The position numbers and the translations under genes were made by a program. The notes beneath the pieces were generated by a model. It did no database searches and was not told where the DNA came from. It saw only the letters and a program-made list of their open reading frames with translations. Of a stretch of DNA of 64,000 nucleotides, positions 32,621 to 41,884 are shown in pieces (position 1 is the first letter of the stretch; the number at the start of each line of letters is the position of its first letter). The DNA is from Pseudomonas graminis. Its GTDB lineage: Bacteria; Pseudomonadota; Gammaproteobacteria; Pseudomonadales; Pseudomonadaceae. The stretch covers positions 18,096 through 82,095 of the forward strand of contig NZ_FOHW01000026.1 in the NCBI RefSeq assembly GCF_900111735.1, in the 5' to 3' direction.

Positions 32621-33322
32621 ATGAAACTACCACGCCCCACCCGAACCAATCTGACCCTAAGCCTGTGCCTGCTGACATTGGTCGGCACGCTGAGCTACCA
32701 GCAATACCGTCTGGCGAATCTGACTACAGCCATCGCCGGGACGGCAGGCAAGGAATCCCTAGACGCCATCCAAACAAAGCTTGAGCAGTTCGACGAGCGA
32801 TTCGCTGCCGTCGACCAAAAATACCTGACGAGCAACGAAGACTTCCGCTCAGGACAGCAAGCCCTGTCGAACCGACTGGATACGCTTGAAGGCTTAGCCA
32901 ACCAGGTGGGACAGCGAGTCGAGCAGTTGGATCTCACCTCTGCTTCAGCAGAAGACATCGTCATTATTAAAGCCAGCGTCGACAGCGTAGCTGCACAACT
33001 CAAAGACCTGCAGCTCCGCCAATCAAACTCCGCAAATGCAAAGCCACCCTCGCCGGCGTCTTCAACCCAGAAAGCCGCGTCCCGGGCGAAAACCAAGAAG
33101 TCGGCCCCTCACCCACCCTTTGACGTGATCGGTCTCGAACACCGGGGCGGGCAAGAGTTTCTCGCCATTGCCCCAATCGGCAGCAATCAACTAAGCCAGA
33201 TCCAGTTGGTCCGGCCGGGTGACGGGGTCAGCGGTACCAGCTGGAAGCTCCAATCTGTCGACAGTGCTTCGGCCAGCTTCGACGTTGCCGGTGTTTCGCA
33301 AACCATCGCACTCGCGCGTTAG
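32621..33322 (+). CDS. ICE conjugation protein, membrane-anchored coiled coil
   Basis: 233 residues from ATG 32621, with GAGGA eight bases before. One N-terminal membrane helix (LTLSLCLLTLVGTLSYQ), a periplasmic coiled coil (about 45-135), an Ala/Pro/Lys linker, then a compact C-terminal domain from FDVIGLEHRGGQEFLAIAP onward that resembles PilP/GspC-like periplasmic modules. It opens the conjugation operon and precedes the TIGR03759 gene by nine bases, a constant position in ICEs of this type. Probably an inner-membrane T4SS component (inference). Confidence 0.65.
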   Translation: MKLPRPTRTNLTLSLCLLTLVGTLSYQQYRLANLTTAIAGTAGKESLDAIQTKLEQFDERFAAVDQKYLTSNEDFRSGQQALSNRLDTLEGLANQVGQRVEQLDLTSASAEDIVIIKASVDSVAAQLKDLQLRQSNSANAKPPSPASSTQKAASRAKTKKSAPHPPFDVIGLEHRGGQEFLAIAPIGSNQLSQIQLVRPGDGVSGTSWKLQSVDSASASFDVAGVSQTIALAR

Positions 33323-33331
33323 GACTCCCGT

Positions 33332-34105
33332 ATGAATTCTGCCAAGAACTTCAGCCGCCCATTGCGACCACTGAGCGCCCTCATTGCCGCAGGATGTTTA
33401 GCCTGGTCGCTGCTCTCCCCGCCCGTTTTCGCCAAGAACGATAAGATAATCAAGCCCACCATCAGCAATACCGTTGAATGGCAAACCGCGAAAATCATCG
33501 GTACTCCGAACGGTGGTGACGACTGGGGGTTGAGCCCGCAAGAGTGGCTCCGCTACCAGCAGCTAATGCAAGGGCCGCGCGGGATCTACTCCCCAGGCCT
33601 CGATCCGCTCACAGCCCTTGGAATTGAAGCCAGGTCAGCAGAAGAGCGCTTGCGATATGCGGAGCTGCAAGTCCAGGCCGAACGGCAACGTGTTGATAAG
33701 GAGCTGGCGTATCAGCGCGCTTACGACCAGGCCTTCGCGCGTCTGTATCCCGAAGAGAAAGTCATCCAGATCTCCTCCGCTCAATCATCGCCGGCAACGA
33801 CGCAAACGATCCTGAGAAGCGACGGACGCTTGGCCGTATTCGTAGAAGAAAACTGCTCCGCTTGTGTGGCCCGGGTTCAAGACCTTCAAACCAGGAAGCA
33901 GTCTTTCGATCTCTACTTTGTCGGCGGCCAAGGCGACGACGAACGTATCCGCCGCTGGGCGATTCTCGCCGGCATTGATCCCGGTGGAGTGCGGTCCAGA
34001 AGGATCACACTGAACCACGACGATGGCAGATGGCTTGGTCTTCGGCTGGGTGGAGAGTTGCCAGCGATCGTGCGTGAGGTGAATGGCAAGTGGCAGCGTC
34101 AGTAG
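33332..34105 (+). CDS. ICE protein, TIGR03759 (PFL_4693) family
   Basis: 257 residues. A signal peptide (LSALIAAGCLAWSLLSPPVFA) is followed by TVEWQTAKIIG and DDWGLSPQEWLRYQQLMQGPRG, the family hallmark (cited in part). The C-terminal part has a thioredoxin-like stretch, RLAVFVEENCSACVARVQDL, with a CSAC motif, then VVGGQGDD-like strands. Periplasmic T4SS accessory protein. It overlaps the following transglycosylase gene by 16 bases. Confidence 0.8.
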   Translation: MNSAKNFSRPLRPLSALIAAGCLAWSLLSPPVFAKNDKIIKPTISNTVEWQTAKIIGTPNGGDDWGLSPQEWLRYQQLMQGPRGIYSPGLDPLTALGIEARSAEERLRYAELQVQAERQRVDKELAYQRAYDQAFARLYPEEKVIQISSAQSSPATTQTILRSDGRLAVFVEENCSACVARVQDLQTRKQSFDLYFVGGQGDDERIRRWAILAGIDPGGVRSRRITLNHDDGRWLGLRLGGELPAIVREVNGKWQRQ

Positions 34106-34647
34106 TTCGGGCTGTGCTAGTCAGCACCTTGATTTGCAGCGCCGCCCCGGCCCAATCCGGTGAGGTGCCACCACCGGCGTATCAGTCAATAGCGATCCCG
34201 GAGGGTGTTCCGTCGGAGGTCCTGTACGCCATCGCACTGCAGGAAAGCGGGACGAGAGTTCGCGGCCGCACCATCCCATGGCCTTGGACGTTGAATGTAG
34301 CCGGCACGGGTTACCGGTTTGCCACCCGCAACGATGCCTGCCGCGCCCTGCAGATCGCGATTGTCAGCGTGGGGCCAGCTCGTGTCGACGTCGGGCTCGG
34401 CCAAACCAACATGCGCGCCAACGGGCACCGTTACACCGAGCCTTGCGAAGGTCTGGACCCACACAAAAACCTCCGCGTGACCGCCCAGATTTTGGCTGAA
34501 CAAAAAGCAATAGCCGGAAGCTGGATTGCGGCAGCCGGCCGTTATCACCGTCCCGCAGGTGGTGCGCCCGCAGCCCGGTACCGGCGTGCATTCACCAAGC
34601 ATCTCAGCCGCGTTACCGGCATCAATTTGAAGACGGAGACCCCATGA
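34090..34647 (+). CDS. lytic transglycosylase (SLT domain) of the T4SS
   Basis: 185 residues from GTG 34090. A short signal sequence (VLVSTLICSAAPAQS) precedes an SLT fold: YAIALQESG with catalytic Glu at about residue 52, a VDVGLGQTNM segment (the usual xxGLxQ motif), and DPHKNLRVTAQILAEQ. It would cut peptidoglycan to let the T4SS channel cross the periplasm. Overlaps the preceding stop and has an ATGA overlap with the next gene, so it sits in a tightly coupled operon. Confidence 0.8.
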   Translation: MAASVVRAVLVSTLICSAAPAQSGEVPPPAYQSIAIPEGVPSEVLYAIALQESGTRVRGRTIPWPWTLNVAGTGYRFATRNDACRALQIAIVSVGPARVDVGLGQTNMRANGHRYTEPCEGLDPHKNLRVTAQILAEQKAIAGSWIAAAGRYHRPAGGAPAARYRRAFTKHLSRVTGINLKTETP

Positions 34648-35147
34648 AACAGCTACCCAGCTTCTGCATCTTAATAGGCCTAGCTTTCACAGAAATCTGT
34701 ACCGGCGGTTCACTAATCGTGGTCGAGGACCGGGGTGGTTCCTCCGCGCTGCCTTACTACCAGGATCTGGTACCGGCCCCGTCTGAACAGCAAGCACAGG
34801 ATCCGAATTTAGGCGTCCGAGGAACCGGCGCGTTTCCCGTACGCTCCGCCCAACTCACACCTGGCACAGTTCAAGGCAGGGTGATCAATGCTCCAGGGCT
34901 TCAACCCATGTTTGTGGTCGGTGACGACGATCTGTCAAGGTCCTGGCTCATTCAACGCCAAGAACATCTGCAGCAGATGCAGGCGGTCGGTGTGGTGGTC
35001 AACGTGGCAAATACTGATCGCTTCGCCGAAGTAAAGAGCTGGGCGAAGGGTTTGGAGATGGTCCCAGCGCCTGGCGATGATCTGGCTTCAAGACTCGGGA
35101 TAAACCATTACCCGCTGCTGATTACTGCCACCGCTATCCAGCAATAG
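34644..35147 (+). CDS. ICE protein, TIGR03765 (PFL_4695) family
   Basis: 167 residues, secreted (signal about 1-22). The motif LIVVEDRGGSSALPYYQDL after the signal and GRVINAPGLQPMFVVGDD match the PFL_4695 family. The C-terminal half, with GVVVNVANTDRFAEVKSWA and DDLASRLGINHYPLLI, looks like a small alpha/beta domain. Periplasmic function unknown. It directly precedes traD. Confidence 0.8.
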   Translation: MKQLPSFCILIGLAFTEICTGGSLIVVEDRGGSSALPYYQDLVPAPSEQQAQDPNLGVRGTGAFPVRSAQLTPGTVQGRVINAPGLQPMFVVGDDDLSRSWLIQRQEHLQQMQAVGVVVNVANTDRFAEVKSWAKGLEMVPAPGDDLASRLGINHYPLLITATAIQQ

Positions 35148-35158
35148 GGGGCAACGAC

Positions 35159-37369
35159 GTGGCCAGCACCTACACCATCGAGTCTCTGCTCCGGCCCGCT
35201 GTCGAGCTCAACACCGCTTTTGTCTGCCTCGCCGCAGCGCTGCTATGCATCTTGGCACCTTGGGTGTTCGCGCTGTCGCCACTCTTTGGGGCTGCGACAG
35301 CGTGTGCCTATCTTGCCCTCGGGTATATCCGCCTGAGGCAAGCACTGGTCGTTCTGCGCTATCGACGCAACATCCGGCGCCTGCCTCATTACACGATGAC
35401 CAGCAAAGACATGCCTGTCAGTAACGAGCGCTTGTTCATCGGCAAAGGGTTTCGCTGGACGCAGAAGCACACTCAAAGGCTGACGGACACTTATCTGCCC
35501 AAATACGCCTCATACGTCGAGCCCACCCCGCTTTATGTGCGCGCGCGACGTATCGAGGAGCAGCTGGAATACGCGCCCTTCCCTCTCAAGCTGATTACCC
35601 GCGCCACAAAGTGGGACATCCCGCTCAACCCGGTACGTCCACTCCCGCCCGTGGGTGGGCTACCTCGTCTCCACGGTATCGAACCCCATGAAGGAGATGT
35701 CAGCCTGCCTCTTGGCGAGCGTGTTGGTCACTCTCTGGTGCTGGGGACCACCCGCGTCGGTAAGACTCGCCTGGCAGAGCTTTTCATCACGCAGGACATC
35801 CGACGCACCCGGCGTCGGGCTGGGCGTCGTCCTCGATTCGCGCATCGGATCAAGAAGGAAACGCCCCAAACCGCAGAGATGAACCTTGATCGTGAAGTGG
35901 TCATTGTCTTCGACCCGAAGGGTGATGCGGACCTGCTTAAACGCATGTACATCGAGTGCAAGCGTGCCGGCCGGCTGGACGAGTTTTACGTCTTCCACTT
36001 GGGTTGGCCTGACTTTTCCGCACGCTACAACGCTGTTGGCCGCTTTGGGCGTATCTCGGAAGTGGCGACCCGAATCGCCGGGCAACTTTCCGGCGAAGGC
36101 AACTCGGCGGCCTTTCGTGAGTTTGCGTGGCGCTTCGTCAACATCATCGCGCGCGCCTTGGTCGCTTTGGGCCGGCGACCTGACTACGAGCAGATTCTGC
36201 AGCACGTCATCAACATCGACGCGCTGTTCATCGAATACACCCAAAAGTACTTCGCCGAACATGAGCCCAAAGCGTGGGAAGTCATTGTCGGACTTGAAGC
36301 CAAGATCGACCGCAAGAACCTTAGCTTCGCCATGAAGGATCGGCCGCTTCGCGTGGTAGCGATCGATCAGTACCTGACTCAAGCTCGCATCGCTGATCCG
36401 GTGCTCGACGGGCTACGTTCGGCGGTGCGCTACGACAAAACCTACTTCGACAAGATCGTGGCGAGCCTTCTGCCGCTTTTGGAGAAGCTGACCACAGGGC
36501 GCATCGCCGAGCTCCTGTCTCCGGATTACCTGGACCTTGAAGATCCGCGACCGATCTTTGACTGGATGCAGGTGATACGAAAACGAGGTGTGGTTTACGT
36601 GGGACTGGATGCACTTTCCGATACGGAAGTGGCTGGAGCAGTCGGGAATTCGATGTTCAGCGACCTGGTATCGGTCGCCGGTCACATCTACAAGTTCGGG
36701 ATCGATGACGGCCTGCCCGGCGCCGACAGCGGCAAGGTCGCCATCAACGTTCACGCTGATGAATTCAACGAGCTGATGGGTGATGAGTTCATCCCGATGA
36801 TCAACAAGGGCGGCGGCGCCGGCATGCAAGTGACGGCCTACACGCAGACCATGAGCGACATCGAGGCGAAGATTGGTAGCCGCGCGAAGGCGGGCCAGGT
36901 CATCGGTAACTTCAACAATCTCTTCATGCTCAGGGTACGAGAGACTGCAACTGCAGAGCTGCTCACCAACCAGTTGCCCAAGGTCCAAGTCTTCAACAGC
37001 ACGTCGGCCAGCAGCGCCAATGACTCCGTCACTGGCAACACCGCTTTCACTTCCAACACTCACGACCAGATCCAAAGCGTCAGCGTGCCCATGATCGAGC
37101 CCGCGCATGTCGTAGGCCTGCCGAAGGGTCAGTGCTTCGCACTCGTTGAAGGTGGCAACCTGTGGAAAATCCGCATGCCATTGCCGGCCAGTGACCCGGA
37201 CGAGGTGATGCCCAAGGATCTGCAGGCAATCGCCGAAGGCATGCGCAAAGGGGCCGGAAGTAAAAGTGAGTGGTGGGACGCACCCGGTTATCAAGCCATG
37301 AGTGAGTCGCTGCCCGATGACTTGCTGGACGGTTTCAAACACTTGGCTGACAGCCGGGACGCTCAGTAA
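35159..37369 (+). CDS. traD: type IV coupling protein TraD (TIGR03743-like)
   Basis: 736 residues from GTG 35159 (GGGGG seven bases upstream). Two N-terminal hydrophobic segments (residues about 18-60) anchor it in the inner membrane. Walker A is GTTRVGKT (196-203), Walker B lies in VVIVFDPKGD. The later blocks VAINVHADEFNELMGDEFIP and GGGAGMQVTAYTQTMSD fit SXT/ICE TraD coupling ATPases. It links the TraI-DNA complex to the T4SS. Downstream 27 bases lies its usual partner TIGR03747. Confidence 0.9.
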   Translation: MASTYTIESLLRPAVELNTAFVCLAAALLCILAPWVFALSPLFGAATACAYLALGYIRLRQALVVLRYRRNIRRLPHYTMTSKDMPVSNERLFIGKGFRWTQKHTQRLTDTYLPKYASYVEPTPLYVRARRIEEQLEYAPFPLKLITRATKWDIPLNPVRPLPPVGGLPRLHGIEPHEGDVSLPLGERVGHSLVLGTTRVGKTRLAELFITQDIRRTRRRAGRRPRFAHRIKKETPQTAEMNLDREVVIVFDPKGDADLLKRMYIECKRAGRLDEFYVFHLGWPDFSARYNAVGRFGRISEVATRIAGQLSGEGNSAAFREFAWRFVNIIARALVALGRRPDYEQILQHVINIDALFIEYTQKYFAEHEPKAWEVIVGLEAKIDRKNLSFAMKDRPLRVVAIDQYLTQARIADPVLDGLRSAVRYDKTYFDKIVASLLPLLEKLTTGRIAELLSPDYLDLEDPRPIFDWMQVIRKRGVVYVGLDALSDTEVAGAVGNSMFSDLVSVAGHIYKFGIDDGLPGADSGKVAINVHADEFNELMGDEFIPMINKGGGAGMQVTAYTQTMSDIEAKIGSRAKAGQVIGNFNNLFMLRVRETATAELLTNQLPKVQVFNSTSASSANDSVTGNTAFTSNTHDQIQSVSVPMIEPAHVVGLPKGQCFALVEGGNLWKIRMPLPASDPDEVMPKDLQAIAEGMRKGAGSKSEWWDAPGYQAMSESLPDDLLDGFKHLADSRDAQ

Positions 37370-37395
37370 CCATGCACCCGTGAAGGAAACACGCA

Positions 37396-38148
37396 GTGGC
37401 AGACATCGCTGAAAAAGCCGAGCAACAGCAGGAAGGTCAGAAGACGTTCATCGGCATGCTGTTTTCAGTGCCGCTTCACTTCATTGGAGTGATGTTCGGA
37501 TCGCTGCTGTGCGCCATTATCCTCGAATGGATATGCCTGTACTTCATTTGGCCAGAGGCCGGCTGGGCGCATGCACAACAGATGTTCGAATATGAGTTGG
37601 GCTGGCTGTCGAAGGACCTGCTGCAGAGCGTCATCATCAGAGAGCCTGGCCGAACTGCCGTGTGGCTGACGCAATGGGCATATGACTGGATCATGGTCAA
37701 AACGGGCCTGCAGGAGAGTATCAACTCCCTCACTCAGTACGCGCGGACGAGGCAACTGCGAGCGGGGAACTTTGACCTCCGCTATCAGCTCGGCTGGACA
37801 ATGATTCAGTTCCAGGACTACGGACTGGCGGCGCTCTACACGGTGCTGACTTTCTGTGTCCGGATGGTGATCCTGACACTCACCATTCCGCTGTTTTTGC
37901 TGGCCGCATTCACCGGGGCAGTGGATGGACTGGTCAGGCGAGATCTGCGGAAATTTGGATCGGGCCGGGAGTCGAGCTACCTGTATCACAAGGCACGCGG
38001 CACCATCCTGCCGCTGGCGATCTTCCCCTGGACTGCGTACTTGGCGATTCCTTTCAGCGTGAGCCCATTGCTGATATTGCTGCCATGCGCGTTGATGCTG
38101 GGAATAGCGGTTTGCGTAACGGTGGCGAGCTTTAAGAAGTATTTGTAG
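37396..38148 (+). CDS. ICE membrane protein, TIGR03747 (PFL_4697) family
   Basis: 250 residues from GTG 37396 with AAGGAAA upstream. Four hydrophobic segments: about 23-52 (VPLHFIGVMFGSLLCAIILEW...), 150-175, 208-222 and 226-245. The loop QQMFEYELGWLSKDLLQSV is typical of the family. It is the normal partner next to TraD in these ICEs. In the canonical order the RAQPRD gene should soon follow; here 2.8 kb of cargo separates them. Confidence 0.85.
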   Translation: MADIAEKAEQQQEGQKTFIGMLFSVPLHFIGVMFGSLLCAIILEWICLYFIWPEAGWAHAQQMFEYELGWLSKDLLQSVIIREPGRTAVWLTQWAYDWIMVKTGLQESINSLTQYARTRQLRAGNFDLRYQLGWTMIQFQDYGLAALYTVLTFCVRMVILTLTIPLFLLAAFTGAVDGLVRRDLRKFGSGRESSYLYHKARGTILPLAIFPWTAYLAIPFSVSPLLILLPCALMLGIAVCVTVASFKKYL

Positions 38149-38343
38149 GAATGATTAACCGCGCGGAAAGGAAACCGGTTCTTGCTCTCAAGAATGAAGA
38201 CAGGTGCTAAAACAGCCTCTATGCAGCCTCCAAAAGACTAAAAAATTCCTTACTTTGCAACCCGCTCATGCTGTGATCCTCTCAAGCGTCAGAGGGCGCC
38301 ATCCTGACACTTGACGGGGATAGCTCATTGGAGAATCGCTTGA

Positions 38344-39891
38344 TTAATAACCAGTAAAGGTAGTCCCATCGTCGATTTCGAATGCAGGTACATAGTCGGA
38401 AGCTGCAGTCGGGTCGAGAAAGGTCACGCCATAACTTTTGAGATACATCGCCGCGGCGTTAGTACCGATGTCTGTTGAACCTATTTTTACCGCATACCAG
38501 CCACGATTGTAACATTCATATGCAAACATCCAATGTTCCTGTTTGAAGCATTCATCGACAAGCCAGCTCTCCCAGAGGGCAGAACTAAATCCTGCATCAA
38601 AGACCCCGCCGGCGTGTGCAGCAAGTGTAGCCAAGGTGGCCACGCAACCATCCTCCATACCAGCAATCAGAGTCTGTGAATGTCCATGTAGCGGAATTTC
38701 AAGAACCATAGCTGCCCAGATGCTCCAAAGCACTTCACTACCGTGTCCAACCGGAGCACTGGCTTCCACTAGTGAATTTATTGCTAAGGATGCCATGTCG
38801 TTGTCAATAGTAAGATTGCTTCGATGACTATTTAACACCACAATGTCTAACACCAATCTGAGACATCCGGGATCAAGAGCTATGCATTGCCATAACAGGC
38901 TTTGAACCATCGGCCAAGCGACTACTGTAACTTCTACCCTTTGCAGGGATGCTACCGTGTATCTAAGAACGCCTTCAGAAGAATTGGATTTTGCGAGCAT
39001 GAAGGCGCGATTGAAATAATCAATCCAGCTGGCAGGCGATCCCTCTTGCGTTGCTGGAATGAATGCTCGCAATTGAGTGACGAAAATTGACTCGATTTCG
39101 CTTGGAAGCTCCTCGATTGCGGTCTTGTTACTATTAAGCTGCAGCTCGTACTCATAAAGTCTTGCCTCTAACGCTATTAGGGCTGACTCAGCATTCGACA
39201 AGGATGTAAAGGAAAGCTCCATATCATCGATAAAGCGTACGCCTCCTAAAATATTGCATTGTTGACTCAGCGAGATATCAACAGAAGTTAGCAGCAACTC
39301 AGCTATGGCAAGCGATGTATCAGGCCCGATTGCGATTCCCTTCGTTTGACCATGTTGGCATGCCTGCAGTTCTTTATCTAGCAGGTTTCCATAGAGGTTC
39401 AAGTCTTTCATACGCTGCTTAGCAACCGTTTTTGTATGTGCGGCCCAAGGTACTGCATGCGTGTAAATCGAAGGATAAAATTGCGCAATGTCCGCCTTGA
39501 GCACATACCGCGCTCCCACGCGAGAGTGAGCTCGTACAACAGCCCTGTCAACGCTCTGTGTCGCGATAGCTCTGGAACTCATCGGGTTAAGTCGCGGTGT
39601 AGTGTGAGAGTATGGAGAGCCAGATGAGGCACTGAGAATAGATGCCTCATTTGCATCGAATACTTCGCAGAGCCGGTAAAAATTAACCGGATTAGGAATG
39701 GTCAGACGCCTTCTCAACCCCCCTACACGCGACAAATTGTGATGCATTGGCTGCGACCACTCTGGCCTGTTGCCCTGTATAAACGCGGCTGGTAGTGTTC
39801 CGGCGAAGATAAGATTTCCAAAGGATACCGAATTGAACACAGGCGGTAGTTCTCTTGGAAGAAAGCCTTTCTGTAGTAGTTGGCGAAGCAT
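38344..39891 (-). CDS. Abi/UG-type defence-associated reverse transcriptase
   Basis: 515 residues from ATG 39891; a TTG at 39912 is an alternative start. RT motifs: ADIAQFYPSIY (motif A, D134), KGIAIGPDTS (motif B, about 184-193) and RFIDDMEL (motif C, FIDD 220-223 instead of YADD). The opening LLQKGFLPRELPPVFNSVSF is common in Abi/UG RTs. After residue 280 the protein is alpha-helical and repeat-like, as in AbiK-type RTs, with no maturase or group II domain. The exact DRT class is not resolved. Higher AT content than flanking conjugation genes and opposite strand mark it as inserted cargo. Probably abortive-infection defence. Confidence 0.8.
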   Translation of the reverse strand: MLRQLLQKGFLPRELPPVFNSVSFGNLIFAGTLPAAFIQGNRPEWSQPMHHNLSRVGGLRRRLTIPNPVNFYRLCEVFDANEASILSASSGSPYSHTTPRLNPMSSRAIATQSVDRAVVRAHSRVGARYVLKADIAQFYPSIYTHAVPWAAHTKTVAKQRMKDLNLYGNLLDKELQACQHGQTKGIAIGPDTSLAIAELLLTSVDISLSQQCNILGGVRFIDDMELSFTSLSNAESALIALEARLYEYELQLNSNKTAIEELPSEIESIFVTQLRAFIPATQEGSPASWIDYFNRAFMLAKSNSSEGVLRYTVASLQRVEVTVVAWPMVQSLLWQCIALDPGCLRLVLDIVVLNSHRSNLTIDNDMASLAINSLVEASAPVGHGSEVLWSIWAAMVLEIPLHGHSQTLIAGMEDGCVATLATLAAHAGGVFDAGFSSALWESWLVDECFKQEHWMFAYECYNRGWYAVKIGSTDIGTNAAAMYLKSYGVTFLDPTAASDYVPAFEIDDGTTFTGY

Positions 39892-39899
39892 AAAGAGTC

Positions 39900-40010
39900 C
39901 ATTCAATGTCAAAATGACATCAAACCACCTGCATTGACGAAAAGCAATAATTTTTGGTCACTGATCATTTGACCCGTTTGCACGTGCAAATGCGCTATGC
40001 CTGGCTGGCA
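39900..40010 (-). promoter_or_regulatory. palindrome-rich RT leader (operator or ncRNA candidate)
   Basis: Between the helical gene and the RT: ATGTCA/TGACAT hairpin (39906-39920), the perfect palindrome TTTGCACGTGCAAA (39977-39990), and ATGCC/GGCAT near 40000. May be an operator or part of a non-coding RNA partner of the RT. Confidence 0.35.
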
Positions 40011-40640
40011 TCAATCCAAAGGAGAAATCAATCCCGGCAGAGCATCGTTGAATTTCTCCTGCAAAGCTCTTACCACGCCCTCAAACCTTTTATCTCCTGA
40101 CGCGACGGTACCGAGTTGAAGCGCCATGACGTTTAGCCCGTTCGAGTTCCTGACAACTGTCTCGATCAGTTCGGGAGGGTAGCCTTCCACATGACGTCTT
40201 AGCGGGTGCACTCCACTGTGAATGAAGGAGTTCATCGCATCCCAATTCTGATCCTTGAAACCCTGCAACATCCTTGATGGCTGGGGTGGAGCCTTGTCGA
40301 TTATCTGACCCAGCATCGCAGAGAACATGGGCATTTTTTTGGCCGCAGCTTCAGAGCCAACCGTCAGTGGGGAGCTAAGGATTTCGATCTGCGCATCGGA
40401 TGCTGCGTAAAGAAGCCAGACACCGCGCGCAATGGCCTCGTACTGCATTCTCATCATTGCCAGAGCTGAGGAATAGCACGCAGTCCGAACTAGCAGGCGC
40501 AGGCCAAGCGCGTGCTCGAACGCCAAACCACAAGCGACCAGTGCTACCTCATGCCTGATTCCCGGATACGCTCGTACATTTTCCAGCACGCGCAATACTT
40601 CGATGTGAAGCTCATCCGAGCGATCCAAAAAATCTTCCAT
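40011..40640 (-). CDS. helical protein, DUF6988-like, upstream of the RT
   Basis: 209 residues; ATG 40640 has AGGAGA nine bases upstream. Almost fully helical, with SSALAMMRMQYEAIARGVWLLY and AMNSFIHSGVHPLRRH near residue 130-145. The layout resembles the DUF6988 family and HEPN-like helical bundles, but no clear RxxxxH motif is assigned. It lies 98-120 bases upstream of the RT gene on the same strand and may share a transcript. Whether it is an RT partner or an unrelated passenger cannot be told from sequence alone. Confidence 0.55.
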   Translation of the reverse strand: MEDFLDRSDELHIEVLRVLENVRAYPGIRHEVALVACGLAFEHALGLRLLVRTACYSSALAMMRMQYEAIARGVWLLYAASDAQIEILSSPLTVGSEAAAKKMPMFSAMLGQIIDKAPPQPSRMLQGFKDQNWDAMNSFIHSGVHPLRRHVEGYPPELIETVVRNSNGLNVMALQLGTVASGDKRFEGVVRALQEKFNDALPGLISPLD

Positions 40641-40926
40641 TGAGCAGGTCTCCTGATGGTGAAGTAACTACGTCCTTGGAACTGCAGAGTGCAAGGTAAA
40701 ATCACGCCCGGTAGGCCGGTGTGCGGCGTGCGCCATGCCAAGCACGGGGCCTGCGCGCGTCGGTGGAGTTGAGCACCACGCCCAAACAGGTTGGCGCCTC
40801 TTTTTAGGCTGCTTATGGCTCATACACCATAGGGGAAATCAGAAACATCCCAACAATCGATTTCTTGCGGTAACCCTCCCCCTGCAAACGGCAAGCTGAC
40901 GGCATCAGGAATCACCGAGCTCAGCC

Positions 40927-41283
40927 GTGAAACAGTATCCCGCCCCCGCAGCACTTCACCTCCACATATTCCCGGCAGGCCTCATCGTTGTGCTAGGTAC
41001 CTGCACACAGGTCGAAACCGGACACGCTGCATCGGCTTCGGAACGAACAAATGTGGAGGTGATGATCCGCCAGTTAAACGCACTGGAGGACACCGCCCAC
41101 CGCAGCGCTCAGGTTGCCAATGAGCCCGGCCAAAGATTCTTCCTGGACTACGAACGTCTCGCCGGCGACATCGGACGCATCCGACACGGCTTGGAGAATT
41201 ACTTGTCACCCAGCAGGGCGCAGCCCCGCGATCCCGTGGAAATCGCCGGCAGCTACATCAAGGCGCAAACGGGTGCGCCATGA
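40927..41283 (+). CDS. RAQPRD family ICE protein (TIGR01690)
   Basis: 118 residues from GTG 40927. A signal-like hydrophobic stretch comes first, then a helical body with DYERLAGDIGRIRHGLENYLSPSRAQPRDP, cited in part: the RAQPRD hexamer that names this family is present. Probably periplasmic. It restarts the conjugation operon after the RT insertion, and its stop overlaps the next gene's ATG (ATGA). Confidence 0.88.
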   Translation: MKQYPAPAALHLHIFPAGLIVVLGTCTQVETGHAASASERTNVEVMIRQLNALEDTAHRSAQVANEPGQRFFLDYERLAGDIGRIRHGLENYLSPSRAQPRDPVEIAGSYIKAQTGAP

Positions 41284-41519
41284 GCATGTCGGGCACGCAA
41301 TCTTCCGCGTTTAAAGCCGCAGCCGGGTTCCCGGCCTCCGCTAGCTACTCACTGTTCGTAGGCTTCGCGATCGCCATCTCGTTGCTGTGGGCTGCATGGG
41401 CTGTTTACAGCTGCTATCGGGGCTGGGCGACCGGAAATCTGGATCGCGTGATCGCGTTACCGGCAGTTATCCGCAGCGTCGCGCTGTGCCTGATCCTCGC
41501 TGTTTTTGTTCTCAGTTAA
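41280..41519 (+). CDS. ICE membrane protein, TIGR03758 (PFL_4701) family
   Basis: 79 residues with two membrane helices (SLFVGFAIAISLLWAAWAVY and SVALCLILAVFVL) and the linker YRGWATGNLDRVIALPAVIR typical of the family. A small pilin-like or T4SS membrane component. Overlaps the RAQPRD gene by four bases. Confidence 0.85.
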   Translation: MSMSGTQSSAFKAAAGFPASASYSLFVGFAIAISLLWAAWAVYSCYRGWATGNLDRVIALPAVIRSVALCLILAVFVLS

Positions 41520-41533
41520 CCCCGGAGTCGACG

Positions 41534-41872
41534 ATGTCTCGTCAGTTAAGCGCCAGTTGTGCAGCCACATTAGCCATCGGCTTACCGCAATTTGCCATTG
41601 CCGCCCTACCCAAGTCTCAAGCCCCGAGTCGCGGTGAAGGCACCAACATTCTTCAGACGATCCAGAACTGGGGATTTGATGGCTTCATGCTGATCGGGCT
41701 GATCATTGTGGGCGTCATGTTCCTCGGTGTTAGCTGGCACGCCTTCGGCGTCTACCACGAGATCCACGACGGCAAGAAAAAATGGCGAGACCTGGGTGCT
41801 ACCGCCACGGTCGGGGTGGGCATCCTGGCGGTGGGGATTTTCCTCGTAACTCAAGCCACCGGCATTCTTTAA
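41534..41872 (+). CDS. ICE membrane protein, TIGR03745 (PFL_4702) family
   Basis: 112 residues from ATG 41534 with CGGAG upstream; the frame open to 41387 overlaps the previous gene and is not used. Signal peptide about 1-23, then two membrane segments (MLIGLIIVGVMFLGVSW and VGVGILAVGIFLVTQA) around a charged loop GKKKWRDLG. Matches the PFL_4702 family of VirB2/TraA-like small pilus subunits. Confidence 0.85.
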   Translation: MSRQLSASCAATLAIGLPQFAIAALPKSQAPSRGEGTNILQTIQNWGFDGFMLIGLIIVGVMFLGVSWHAFGVYHEIHDGKKKWRDLGATATVGVGILAVGIFLVTQATGIL

Positions 41873-41884
41873 AGGACGCTGACC

